A stretch of DNA of 64,000 nt from Haematococcus lacustris. Lineage: Eukaryota > Chlorophyta > Chlorophyceae > Chlamydomonadales > Haematococcaceae. The position numbers were made by a program, and so were the translations under genes. The stretch covers positions 2,801,045 through 2,865,044 of the forward strand of contig JASKMD010000030.1 of assembly GCA_030144725.1 (NCBI GenBank). Reading direction: 5' to 3'. The notes under the pieces were generated by a model. It did no database searches. It was not told the DNA's origin and was given only the letters and a program-made list of their open reading frames with translations. Position 1 is the stretch's first letter; every line of letters starts with the position of its first letter. This document shows positions 42,948 to 55,900 of this stretch, one piece after another.

Positions 42948-45900
42948 TCACTCATCCGACGATTCCTTGTCCAGCTTCAGCACCGCCATGAAAGCCTCTT
43001 GAGGAATCTCAACCTTGCCCAGCGACTTCATTCGCTTCTTCCCGTCGGCCTGTGACATGTGACGTCGGCCGTTAGCTGGTATGCATGGGCCCAAGCTGCT
43101 GGCCTGCTTGGCTCATTTGTCTGCTATTCCAACTCGGCTGACAGCCGCCTTGCCTAGCCTTCCATTCACTGCTAGCTCCAACCAAGCTCAACAACCAGCA
43201 CACACAGCCACACGGCACAGGCCTAATCAAGCAATGAGTAATGTGAAGGGGGACTGCACATGTAAGGAGACCCAGGGGCGTGTGAGGGTGCTCCAAAGCC
43301 CAAACCCTACGCTAACCCAGCTCACCCCACACCACCGTCCCCCATTTTACCCCTCCTCCTCCCTGCTCCACCTTCCCCTGCACCACCTTCCCAGCCTCCC
43401 TCCCCCTCCCCAGCCTGCATGCGGCGCCGCTTACCTGCTTCTGCAGCAGCTTCTTCTTGCGGCTGATGTCCCCTCCATAGCACTTGGCCAGCACGTCCTT
43501 GCGGTAAGGGGCAATGGCCTCTGAGGCAATCACCTTGACACCGATACAGGCCTGGATAGGGACCCTGGTGGGCAGCAGGGGCAGCACGCCACACCATTTC
43601 ACCAGCCAGCCAACACAGCCAACACAACCTACTGCTACACTCAAAAGTGGCAGTTGTGGTCAGCTGTTTAGGCTTGTACAATGGCACAGGTGATATGTGT
43701 GGTCAGGTAAGATGTGTGCAGGTTAATGCGCACGATGGATATGAAGGAATGAAGCTTTAGTTCCTGCCACAGCCACAGCCAGGACCACAGCCACAGCCAG
43801 GGCCAGCCACTGCCAGAACTTAGCCTCCCACGGTGGGAGGTATTGGTCAGAGCGCCCTCACCTTTCTGCCTGACTGCACAGCCTGCAGTGCTATAGCTAG
43901 AGCATTAGCCGATGCAAGCAGAGACCGTCAGGTGGTGGCTGAGCCTACCTGAACATCTGGCGGGGAATGAGCTCCTTCAGCTTGCTGACCAGCTGCTTGC
44001 CCAGCTTGTAAGCCGCATCACGGTGGCACACTACACTCAGGGGCTCAGCTGCAGGCAGGCAGGCAGACAGGCAGACAGGAAAGCAGGACACTCTGGCATC
44101 GTGGATGGTCACATTGTGAGTCACACTGCAACTGGCAAGCCTAGTATGTGTTGCGCTCTAGCTTGGCCCACCTCTGGGACTCACCTTACTACCCCTACAG
44201 CATCTAAAAGCCACAGTTGACCGATATGGAGGCCGATCAGCTGGCTGGCAAGCTGTTGAAAAGCTATGAGACAGATGCAGATGCTTACCAGGCTCGCCAT
44301 TAATCTTCACCTCCAGCTTCACCAGCTCATTCTTCCTGCAGGCCGGCCAGCACAACTGCCTCACCTTATGGCTGACCTCTAGTATAAATCCCAAGCTGCC
44401 ATGCACCATGCAGTACGTGCCATTAATGCACTTCTATGTTCGTGGACTGGGTGCTCTGTGACTGCGACTGTATTCATTGGGTGCCTGACCTGCCCAGTGA
44501 CATGCTCAGTGACTATGCTTAGTTGCTTGCAGATGGGCAGGTGGGCAAGGGGCAGCACCCGCGGCCTGCTGACACACACACTGTCAGCGGTGTCAGCCAC
44601 ACCACCACCTGCAGTTCCTGCATCTGACCATCAGAGGCTGTACAGACAAGCCAGGACCTACTGTCAGCGGTGCCCTGGCCCCTCACCTGTAGCCAATGAC
44701 CTTATACTCCATGCTGGCATAGCCCTTGGTGCGGCTCTTCAGCATGTCAAAGTAGTCAGTGACCACTTCGGCAAGGGGGATGTTGTACACCAGCGTGGTA
44801 CGCTTCTCAGTCAAGTACTTCATCTCAACAAACTCGCCTGCCACAACCAGCCGCCCACAGCAGCCAGGCAGGCAGCAGCCAGCATGGAGCAATGCTCACT
44901 CAGGCCACGCTGATGGCACATCAGGCGGCAAGGTAGGTGGCAGGAGCTCAGAAGGCAGGGAGCCTGCGGGTAGCTTGGTGGCCTTGACATGGGTGAGGGG
45001 GGTCTGGGTGTGCCTGGTGGTTGGTGGCCAGCTGGACTCAGGCTGTGCCCCACCTCTCCGCCCGGTAGCCAGCTCCATGAGGTTGCCAACATACTCAGTG
45101 GGGGTCACCATCTCCAACCGCACGTATGGCTCACTGATGCTCTCTCGCTTGCTGGCCTGGGCAGGGCAGGCATGAGCAGCAGTTGACACGGGGCAGACAT
45201 TGCTGGCCTGCAACAAGGCTGAATGCAGGGCTGCTGGCATGCCTGTGGCCTTGCTGAGTTTTGCATGGGAAGCAAGGCTGGGTGGGCAGGGTGGGCAAGG
45301 GTGGGACAAAGCAGGTGGGTGGGCGTGGCTTTAAGCCGGTCAAACTGGTTGCAGTATGAGGACATGGCCTAGTCAGTCTTGGGCATCCGCTGCCCAGAGT
45401 GCACGGCGTCAGGCAACAGCACCACACCTAGCTGCTGTCCCCTTCCCAACCAACCCCACCAACATCCGGTGCTGTTTCAAGCTGGGATGAGGCCCTGCAC
45501 TGGGGTAGTTCCGCTCCTGCCACCTGACCCAGAGGCCATGAGGTGCCGTGCCACCTACCCCTTGCACGCCATAGCTGAGAGTGGCGGTTTCACCTGCAGC
45601 TGGCCTCCTGCCTGCATGCCAGCTGGTCTGCTGCCCGCCTGCTGCTGCCTGCTGCTTTAGGCCTGTTGCCGGCTGGTCTGCTGCTGACCTGTCTTTCCCT
45701 GCCTGCTACCCAGGTCCTCACCTCTGGCAGCTCGGCCGGGCTGTTGATCAGTAGTTCGCGGCCATCAGTTGTGATGCATTGGTACACCACAGTGGGTGCT
45801 GTGGTGATCAGGGCCAGGTTCCACTCTCGCTCAAGCCGCTCCTGCACATGCAACACAGGCATCAAGGACTGGGAGGGCAGATTTGAGGGAGTGGCTGCAG

Positions 45901-48900
45901 GGAGGCACTGGGGAGCAAACACACAAGTACTGCCATCAATATACACATGCAAGGCAGGTCAAGCTACGTTAACACTGGTGTCTGTGACTAAGCCCTAGCT
46001 CAAACCACTCCTGCCATTGTACAACAGGCACCAGGTGGCAAGAGGGCAAACAGCAGGCGGAGTGGGTTTAGAAGGGGCAGGAGCAAAAACTCAGGCATCA
46101 CACACGCAGGCCGATGCAAGGCAGGTCAAGCTGCACCCACACTATCACCTGTCAAGAAGTAGCTGCCATAACTCCTGTTGCCCAGTCCCCTGGCACTCTT
46201 GACCGCCCTTGCCCATCCTGCACACCACCTTCAGTCTACCCTTGCCAGCACTCAGCCACCTCACACGCCACCCTCATCCTGACCTGCACGATCTCCATGT
46301 GCAGGAGCCCCAGGAAGCCGCAGCGGAAGCCAAACCCCATGGCGCTGGACACCTCAGGCTCAAACTTTAGCGCCGCATCATTCAGCTGCAGCTTCTCCAG
46401 CCCCTCCCGCAGGTCCTGCCAGGCCAGCCACAAGCAAGCGCATGCAAGCGCGGTGCATGCGGTGTGAGGTACACCGACTGTCATGTACTGCAAGCTGCAC
46501 CTGCTCTGCACTCAAGCTGGGGCTGTCAACAGCAGCTGTTTTCAGCACCACAGTGCAGCAGTGGACTTGGTGATGGTGATAGGAGTGGGTTTGAATGGGT
46601 GTGGGTTCAAACCCCATTAGGCCCTTGCTCTGCATGCGCTGCTGATGCAAGCACCCACCTGGTAGTCGTCTGTCTCCACAGGAAACAGCCCACAGTACAC
46701 CATAGGCTGCACGTCCTGATAGCCTGGCAGGGGGTTTGCAGCCATGTTCTTCTTCTGTGTTACTGTGTCACCCACTCGTGCGTCTTTCACACTCTTGATC
46801 TGTGCAGCCAGGTAGCCCACCTCGCCACAGAACAGGGTGTCCACCTACGTCACCATTGGGACATGCTCAGTACATTCACAATTCCACTGCGCTTTGAATT
46901 CTCTGATCTGGTTGCCAGTCTAGAGCAAACCCCCAAACCATAACCCCCTTGAGCCTCTTGATGGTGCATGCGCTTGTGTCCGCTGTGCTGGAGTCTGGAG
47001 TGCTGGTGTCATGCGCTGTAGCAATCTTGGCACACTAGCAGCTGCGCTAGACTGTTGAGGCCAGGGGCGATGATCACCTGCACTTTGCCGGGCGCCAGCA
47101 CGCCAATCTCGTCCAGAGTGTACTCCTTGCCGGTGTTCATCATGACCACAGTGTCGCCACGAGAAACCTGGACAACCCAGACAGCATACAAGGGCACGTC
47201 ACAGGCCGGCACTGTTGTGGCTCTGCGTGTGGTTGATTTGAGGAGATGCCACTGCATGCACTGGATCACCATGCTATACTACAGCAGCAGCTCTTGCATG
47301 ACCTAAAAGAGACCTTGCTTGTTCATGTACACAGCCCCTCAGGCACTTACCGCGCCATCCACCACCTTGAACTGACAGACCACGCCACGGTAGATGTCAT
47401 AGTAGCTGTCAAAGATGAGGGCTCGCATCGGCTGCCCAATGGTATTGGTGGGAGCAGGCACACGCTGCACGATGGCTTCAAGTGTTTCCTGCACATGCCC
47501 ATGCAAGCATGCATGCACCAGGCCTGCATACCCCCTTCATTGCACACAGTGCATAGGTGGCAATGAGCTGAGGCAGAGCTTGCCAGCCAAGGTGCTTGAG
47601 GAGAGGGACGAGGGCATGGCTCATGTCAGTACAGCCCTAGCCTAGAGCCTCAGCGTGCTTGTGGAGGGCCACTGTGGGTCACCAGTCCTAGCAGCTCTGG
47701 CTAGAGGCCTGAACACGTCCGTCCATGGTGTGGGGAGAGCCTTGACCTCACCTCAATGCCCACCCCTTGCTTGGCTGACACTCTCAAGATGTTGCTGCAG
47801 TCCAGGCCAATGATGTCCTCAATCTCCTTCACCACCCGCTCAGGCTCGGCTCCTGCATCTCGGCACAGTCAGGGCCAGTGTGCTAGGGTTCAGTGCAGCA
47901 AATGCTCTAGATCAGCAGCCTGCTATGCCGCTGGTGGCTGTGCAGCAGGCTTTGAGCAAGACGTGGCCAGGCCTGCAGCAGCACTGCCTTGCTCTGCCAC
48001 CTTTATCCCTGACTGATGTTTGGCTGGCACTTGCAAGCAGGGTTTCATTACTCGTGCCATGCATGTGGATGACACATGAGGACAGGGGCAACGAGGCCCA
48101 TATGATGAGGAAGGCAGCTTGGCAAGCCCTGGCTACGCAGCATTGCCCCTGGTGTAGCTGCACTAGTAGCAATACCAGCCTCCAGGCCGGCAGCTCAGGC
48201 ACCTGGCAAGTCGATCTTGTTGAGGATGGGAATGACCTCCAGGTCGCTCTCTAGGGCCAACCACACGTTGGCCAGGGTCTGTGCCTCAACCCCTTGACTG
48301 GCGTCCACCACCAGCAGGGCACCTTCACACGCCGCCAGTGAGCGGGACACCTCGTAGCTGCATGCCAGGTCAGGTGTGTGGGGGGCAGGAAGGATGCGAG
48401 CAAGGGGACGGGATGCGAGCAAGGGCGGCAGGGACAGCCCAAAAGCACAGCAGCACAGCAGCGGTAGCAGCTCGAACGCATGGTGCAGGGGGTGGGGGGC
48501 AGGGACCGTGAGCAAGACAGGAGCACTGTGCTTTAGACTAAGACAATGCCTGCATGCTCGAGACTTGGTTGGAGTTTCAACCCTGCAGCTGGTCAGCTGC
48601 ATGCTCAACACAGGCCAGCGGCGCACCTGAAGTCCACGTGACCTGCGCAGCAGCACACACCAGGACAAGGCAGGTCAGTGCAGGGTGCAGGGTGGCACAC
48701 GTGCTGACCATGGCTGAAGCTCTGTGTGCTACGCTACTAAGTGGCTGAGCACACCATTTAAAGGAACTGGCTGTTAAGCAGCGAATCTCATGCGTGACCA
48801 ATATGGGCCAGCACGTGGTATAACCCCCATTGCCAACTCTCAGGCAATCAGAATGCTAGTGGGTGGCGATATCCCACATGCACTGCTCTACATTGAAATC

Positions 48901-49819
48901 CACTGCCTGGCAGCATTGTTGGGATCATGCATTCTAGCCTGCTCTCACCAAGCGACAGGGTGTGTTTAGAGTGGGGTCAGAGGTGAGGAGGGGCCTAACC
49001 TACCAGGGGTGTCAATCAGGTTGAGAGCATATAGCTGTCCGTCCTCGGCTGTGTACTTCATCCTGGCTGTGTTCAGCTTAATGGTGATCCCTCGCTCTCG
49101 CTCTATCTCATTGCTGTCCATGAATTGCTCCTGTAAGTAGGCAAGTGGGGAGGTAGCTATTAGACAGGCAGGCGAGCAGCAAGCAGGCAAACCTGGTTAC
49201 GAGTAAGCCTGGTAATGAGGTCACGCACCACCATGTCCCTTGCTGCGACTGTCCCAGTCTTGAGTAGCAGCTGGTCTGCAAGAGTCGACTTTCCATGATC
49301 TGCACACCCATGCACACACATGGACTGGCTGTCAAGAATTGCTGTTCTTCAACGCTGGGCCGAGCGGGGAGCTCATTTGCTTTCCACTCTGCTCTGTTGC
49401 TGACAACGTCATTTTCAAGTTGAAGAGGCTGAGTATTAAGAGAAAGAAACAGCCAGTGCTGAGGCTGCCCTGCTGGCATAACAGGCCGGACAGAGTAGCT
49501 TTTGTGGCCAGCATCAGGTGTGTGGTGCAGGCGCACCGATGTGTGCGATGATGCTGAAGTTCCTGATGTTGGCAATGGGAACCTGCAGGCAACATACGGT
49601 ATGGTGATGCTCGACCTACGAACTACACTGGACAAGCGGACTTGCCTTGGCCACAGCTCCATTTCCATAGAGCGCCCCTGGCCCTCCTTTGTCGATGCGC
49701 TCCTCAGCTGTAGCTACAGCGGCTGCTCGACAGACTTGTGACGGCCCTGCGTTCCTGGCTTGCACGGCCCGAGCACTCGTGTGAGTGCTGGAGTGCAGGC
49801 CTAGGTGCGCTGCAGCCAT
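42948..49819 (-). CDS. LEPA: Translation factor LepA / EF4 (GUF1-type GTPase), probably plastid
   Basis: Eighteen exons total 662 codons with every phase matching: 49819-49646, 49582-49537, 49299-49232, 49130-49004, 48642-48627, 48357-48203, 47852-47752, 47488-47351, 47167-47078, 46844-46659, 46415-46284, 45841-45722, 45156-45054, 44837-44687, 44335-44289, 44048-43949, 43564-43435 and 43049-42948. Residues 1-58 look like an organelle transit peptide. GTPase motifs are DHGKST (D74-T79), RERGIT, DTPGHVDFSYE and [12 protein letters not shown]. The EF-G-like domains and the LepA-specific end ([36 protein letters not shown]) are complete. LepA back-translocates or remodels stalled ribosomes. The first intron has a GC donor (AAG|GCAAGT), and exon 5 is only 16 nt. 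Plastid rather than mitochondrial targeting is inferred from similarity to cpLEPA. Confidence 0.95.
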
Positions 49820-50400
49820 CGACAGAAATGGCAATGTGGGTTTCCCTGCTGCTCGTGCTGGCAGCGGACATCACACCCGGCAGAGTATAGAAACTCGTTC
49901 TCCACCTTTACTTCCTACCTTCTTTAGGATTGGTGTGGTCCTTTGAGGGAGAACGAGAGTACCCTTACTTGGGTTTGAGACTTACTGCCAAGCACTTCAT
50001 GGCTTGGTGCACAAACAAGGTGCACATGGGCTCACAACGCAGGCATGAAAGTAATCATTGTTTTAAGACAATCCCCTGCTTTCCGGCTGTTCTTTAATGG
50101 ATCTCGTAGCGACTCAAAACGATACGTAAGCAGCAGCAGTACATCACCTCAGTATAACATTTTCACCCGGGGCGGTCTTTGAAGTCGACCATAGGTACGC
50201 TCTTGCCATTGCAATTATGAACTCGCAGCCAGTCTTTTTCATCACGACCTTTACTGTGTTCAGTGGTAACAAGGCGCCCATCTTTTCGAGCACAACGGAT
50301 CATCGCACACTGAAGAAATCCGATGTACTGCACCGCGTCTCGCCAGGGTTTCTGCCATTCAGCTGCGCGCCATGCCCGCTGCCGATGCCCAAGGTGTGCG

Positions 50401-52522
50401 TCACCGCTTCTTCGGTGGCGGCGACTGCGAGCTGGACGAGGTCGACTGCGAGGAGTGCGAGCTGCCAGACGAGGCTGACGAGGAGGAGGAGCGACTGGAG
50501 CCACTCGTGCCGCTGCTGCTTGAGCTACGCCCTCGAGCGGGCTTACGCACAGGCGACCGGCCCCCCTGTGTGACAAGTGCGATGCGGACATTGGACTGCA
50601 AGACTATCCCATGCAATCATCCCATCTTTAGTCAGCACTGTGACACCCAGACAACCACTCGTGTCAATACATGGGCGATCAATTGTGTGGGCTGTGTATG
50701 AGCTGCTGGTGTGTGCGATACAATGGTCCACATACGCTGCACCGCACCTCCTCCAGGCAGACAAGCAGGCTAGAGCACAAACACAGCCGCACATTGCCTG
50801 GGCAGCTGTCTGGACAGATCACTGCTCACCCGGGGAGGGGTGCGGGACCGTGCAGGGGAACGGCGCCGCCGTGCAGGGGAAGGCGATCGGCGGCGGCCAG
50901 GTGAACGGCGAGGGGAGCTGCGCACGCCCCTGCGTGGTGAAGACCGCATGGCCGCTTGCGCCACCCCACCCTGAGCAGACCCACGGGGTGGGGGGCTGGG
51001 GCGCCGTGCCCCCATGTTGCGGTCAGAGCCCGGGCCGCGCAGCGGGCTTCGAGAGCGTCTGCAAACAAGTCCCAGAGAAATTGGTCATCAACTGCAACAC
51101 GGTCACAAGTCAAGCCAGCTTGGCAGCAGGGCACAGGCTGCCTGCAGCATGCGGCAGCATGGCAGCGAAAGGTTACTTAAGCCCGCCTGCGGCACTCATT
51201 GGAGTCAGTGAAGATCCTGCAAGCCCTGTGTTAGGGTATGACAACACCATGGCTATGAGAGGTGCGCACCGGCGTTCCAACGACCTTCTGCGTGGTGGTG
51301 AGGGCAGCCGCTGCCCGCGAGGAGAGGGCATAGACCGCCTGGGAGGGGGGGACGGCAACCGCCTGCCATCCCGATCCCTGTCATTGGCCATACCCCGCAC
51401 GCCTGCAGGGCCGCCCCTATCACCCCTGTCACGGTCTCTCTCGCTCCGATCCCTATCAGCCCTGTCCCGGTCACCCCGCTCGCGATCAAACCTGTCCCTG
51501 TCAGGCCGGTCTTGTTCCATGCGCTCCCTTTCACTGCGCACCCTGTCACGGTCCATACCCCGATCATCCCGGCCCCCGCCTGTGTCTCTAGCCTGATCTC
51601 GGGGCAGGGCTGCTTCTGCTGGTCGCCTGCTGCTGCGCTCGTCCCGGCTGCCAGGGCGTGGTGGGGGGGAAGGCAGCCGTGGTGGGGGGGGCGGCAGGCC
51701 TTTGGCAACCACGGCCACCCTAGGAGGGGAATGGCGTCGAGGCTGAATGATAAAGCTGACCCTGTAACACAACATGCAAACATTTGATTAGCGCTGCTTA
51801 CAAACAACGCCAGGTGCAGGGGGCTACCAAGCACTTCCATGCTGTTACACTGCTTGATTAGGGGCCTGCCAGATCTTACCTTATGACATTGCCGTCCAGC
51901 TGGCCCTCATGCATATGGTCCAGCGCTTTCTGAGCATCGCTGTGCTTCTCATATTCAACATGAGCAAACCCGCGCGGGAGGTTGACTGTCTTGTCAATTG
52001 CAAGCTCCACCTTGGCAAGCTTGCCATATGTGCTGAAGATCTCAGACAGGTGCTCCTCTGTCACATTGCGGGTTAGGTTCCCTACCACCAGGCGGGTCAA
52101 GCCTGCCTCCTCAGGTTGGCTCTGTATGTGATAAGATGTAAACAGCATATGTAAATATACGTCTGTAAATGTAAGAGACTAATAAAACCATCCTCACGTG
52201 TGGCAAGGTGGGACTCTTCGGTATCATGCAGAGCTTACCCACCTTCTCTTTATGATCGCCGGCTGGAGCGGCCTCGTTACCATTGCGTAGCGGTGCCTTG
52301 TGCGGGTCAGCTGTGGACTTGGGAGGTGGAGAGGCCGACCGGCTACTACCACTGCTGCCGCTGCTCGAGCTGCTGCTACCGCTCCTGCACACTATGCACG
52401 ATGGGTTGAGAACTGCATTCACTGCGATCCAAGCCGTTCCATGCGCAGCCTGTGTACCTCGATGAGGAACCGGAAGCGCCAGACGAGGAAGTGTCTGATG
52501 CACTGTTTGATGGACTGCCCAT
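50401..52522 (-). CDS. SR45: SR45/RNPS1-like RNA-binding splicing factor (444 aa)
   Basis: Six exons, 52522-52458, 52384-52243, 52121-51880, 51761-51270, 51058-50830 and 50565-50401, total 445 codons in frame. The start is the ATG at 52522, chosen because the Ser-rich first exon joins the next in phase 2. The protein has a Ser/Gly-rich N-terminus (residues 1-69), then one RRM at about 78-152 with RNP2 LVVGNLT and RNP1 RGFAHVEY, then a Pro-rich and Arg/Asp/Glu-rich segment. The C-terminus is an RS domain (RSPSPARRRRSPARSR) and a long Ser run ending PPPKKR. One RRM between two RS/S-rich arms is the RNPS1/SR45 plan: a nuclear speckle protein that helps splice-site choice and associates with the exon junction complex. 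It is divergent from the STE20 kinase gene. Confidence 0.9.
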
Positions 52523-52905
52523 CGCTAGCACAGGGCCCCTGGCGCCAGCCTAGACAGTTGTTCCCCACAACGAGAGGCACGACCTTCCCAGTGCTTCACT
52601 GTCCTGCCAGCCAAGGTGGCAGTCGTTACACTTGGACACCAGCACGCAATGCGACCAACGGTAAAGTTAAACGACCCTAGAATTCTGCACTCGTGCTTGC
52701 CTGTGTCCAACAAGAGCACCGTGCAGCCAGGAACGAGATCAGACTCGCGATGCCGTCTCGATGAGGGCATTTCAAGACCCAGACTAGCCGCCTAGGCTCT
52801 TAAACATTGTTCACAGGGCACACGCGGCTCAACTAAGGCGGCCTGTGCTCCTCGTTGGAGCAACCCGCTCGGGAAGTTGAGCATGAACCATAGGTAGTTC
52901 AGCTC
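52523..52905. promoter_or_regulatory. Shared divergent promoter region
   Basis: About 380 bp lie between the start codons of the SR45/RNPS1-like gene (minus) and the STE20-type kinase (plus), so both promoters and 5' UTRs must fit here unless upstream non-coding exons exist. No TATA box or clear motif is seen. Confidence 0.5.
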
Positions 52906-55900
52906 ATGGAGCGCGCTCTCACGGGCTTAGCCAGGATGGCCTCCCGAAAGTCCACGAAGGACCTCAATGGGCTCGACAAATACAGGTGCGGCCAGGTGAA
53001 CTCGCAGAAGGCAGCATCTGCGGCATCATACTGTAGCGCTGACCCTCTATGCTGCCCGGCTGTCTCAGGGATTTCCCTGTCAGTGCAGACGCGTACGAGA
53101 TATTGGATGATTGCGGTCGCGGAGTTAGCGCGACGGTACGCAATTGCGCAGTCATACCCCGCGGCCGGGCTCCCGTGACCGTTATGCGTGTACTGGCGCA
53201 CAGGTGCACCGTGCCCTGTGCAAGCCGCTCAACGAGATTGTGGCCATCAAGAAGATGAACTTAGAAAGCCTAAATTGTGACCTGGTGGGCGGCTACAGCT
53301 ATGGAGCAACATGCAGGAGTATTCATACCACCTCACAGCTCAGTTCCCAGCAACAGCAGTAGCAGTAAATGTAGAAGCGCAGCTTGCACTCGTGCTGCAG
53401 TGTGTCATACTTGGTGCGGCAGGATGAAATCATCCATGAGGCGCAAACCATGCGGGCTTACAGCCATTCCAACGTCTTACCCCTGTACTGCTCCTTCGTC
53501 AGCGGGCAGGACTTGTGGATGGTCATGCCCTTTGTGTCCGGGGGCTCCGTGCTGCACATAATGAAGTACGGATATCCCGAGGTGGGCAGTGCAACAGCTG
53601 AGCGGCTAACCGCACTGTTTACACAGCTGATAGGCACATCACCTGTCACAGCATGTTTGCACTAGCAAGGGTTTGTCGCCATGTAGGGGCTGGACGAAGT
53701 GATCATAGCCACCATCATGAGGAGCGTGCTCAAGGCCCTTGAGTATGTGCACAAGCAAGGGGGCATCCACCGAGACATCAAGGTAAGGATTCTGGAGGGG
53801 CTGTGTGCAGGTGTGTGTAAGGCACCATAACGTAATGCAACGATTACCAGTACTACCCAGCACCTACTGTGAGCAAGGCTTCCAGGGTGCAGCCTGCAGT
53901 GCTAACAGCTGTACCTTGCTGAGTTGCCTAATCTGTTGGGATTCCTGGGTGGCACAGTGGGTTGCATGCGTGTCGCCTTCAGCATGGGTGCAGGTGAAGG
54001 CTGTGTGGTTGTGGCTAAGTTCTTTCACTCCTGTGCTTGTGAGGGCGGCACCCATGCAGCACAATTGGGGTGCAGGCTCGGTGACAACAGCTGCAGCAGG
54101 CGTGCAGCAGCAGGAGTACCAGGCTCAGCCAGGAGCGGCAGCGGCAGCAGCAGCAGCAGCGCAGGCAAAGCAGGAGCTGTGAGGCCCTAACCCCTTCTAT
54201 GTGTTTCCCAGGCGGGCAACATTTTGATAGACAACAACGGGCACGTGCAGCTGGGGGATTTTGGCGTAGCTGCATCCATGGAGCGCACTGGCAGCTGGGG
54301 CCACGACAAGGCGACCCGCATGACCTTCGTGGGCACACCCTGCTGGATGGCGCCTGAGGTCATGGAGCAAACGCAAGGGTGGGCTGGGGCAGGGGGTTGG
54401 GAGGGTTTGGAGGGGTCCAGCTGGGTAGGCCTAGGCAGGCTGGGGGGAGAGGGAGGGTCCGAGAGGGCTCCAGCAATGCAGGCTGGGGCTCCCTTGCAGT
54501 GCAGGGCGAGTGGGGTGAGTGTTGAAGGGGTGCAAAGCAGGCTGCAGGGATGGCATGGAGCTGAGCAGATCAGCCAGACGCCTCAGGTGGGCGAGGCAGG
54601 GCATCAGGCTTGGTCGCTGCAGTATGTGCTCTGACAGTGGCTGCACAAGGTGCGAACTCTCAGTTTGGTGCTGGTGTAGGTCTATGGTGTGTGTCCGGCT
54701 GGCCCCCCTCATGCTCTAGACAGGGATCATGGCTGCTGGTGTGGCCTGGTTGGCCCGCAGGTATGATCGCAGCGCTGACCTGTGGTCATTTGGCATCACG
54801 TTGCTGGAGATGGCGCACGGCCATGCCCCCTTTGCAAAGTACCCACCTATGAAGGTGCTGCTGATGACCCTACAGAACCCGCCGCCTACCCTGGATGATC
54901 AGGGGAAGAAGCACTTCTCCAAGGTCAGAGCCTGGCGTGCAGCAGGTGCTCAGGCCTCCCTAGCCTGCTGCCTGTCAGCCTCTCAGCTGGAGCCGCCAGC
55001 CTCCAACCGCCCACACATACACATCTACATGGACATTCTTGTTGCTCACAAACTGATATTGCCATCTAATGCCAGCTTATGCTACAGGGGCCAAGGGTGC
55101 CCCAAACAGCACATGCCAAACGTGAGCGGTCAGTTGCATGCTGTGTGCCAGCAACTGTGTGATTGTAAGGCTGGTTAAGGGCCGTCATCACCATTGTCAT
55201 CTGCACCCTGGTGTGGGGTGCAGGCCATGCGGGATGTGGTGACCCGCTGCCTGCAAAAGGACCCAGGCCTCAGACCCACAGCCAGTCAGCTGCTGGAGCA
55301 CAAGTTTTTCAAGGTGAGGGCCTAGCAAAGCAGGTGGTTGACAAGGTGGGGGTAAGCATATCCGCCTTGCCTTGGGCAGCTGCTGCTGCCACAGTCTCAG
55401 CAGTCGCAACAGCCACGAGAGCAGCTGGGGATTGGCAGTACAGCCTTCTCAACCCATTGTGCCCTCCCAGTCCTTACACAACATGCTCGTAATGCTCGCT
55501 TTCCTTTGCTCCCATCCTCGCATTGTACCACCAAACAGGCCTCAACCTCTTGTAGCAGCTTACCATAGCCCGGTCATATCAAACCATATCCTTGCCTAGA
55601 AAGTACAGCAAAGAAATCCCCGTGTTCAGGAAATCAGGCACATGTTGATGTGGTTGTAATCTTGGCTGTCGTGCAGCAAGCTCGGGATGAGGAATTCCTG
55701 GCACGCCACCTCATGTCCGGGTTGCCCCCTCTCAAAGTCCGAGTCCAGGAGATCAGGCAGGGTCGGGCCGCCACCAATGCCACAGACAACGAGAAGAACT
55801 TTGTGCGCTCTCAGGTACGAGCCGCTGCCAGCAGTGTATGACCCAGGGCTGATGCACCTGCATACATTGACACGGTACAAGTCAGGCCGGATCAGGTCAT

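Noticed and set aside
42708..43055. Plus-strand ORF with RCHTFVKHYSTKGRHDC
   Set aside because: It looks partly protein-like but overlaps the last LepA exon and its 3' UTR antisense, with no partner exon or recognised domain; too weak to list as a gene.
52525..52770. MPSSRRHRESDLVPG as the first exon of the SR45/RNPS1-like gene
   Set aside because: No donor gives the phase needed at 52384, whereas the ATG at 52522 does so with a matching Ser-rich exon.
53924..54190. Independent ORFs inside STE20 kinase introns
   Set aside because: They lie between exons that join perfectly and show low-complexity composition.
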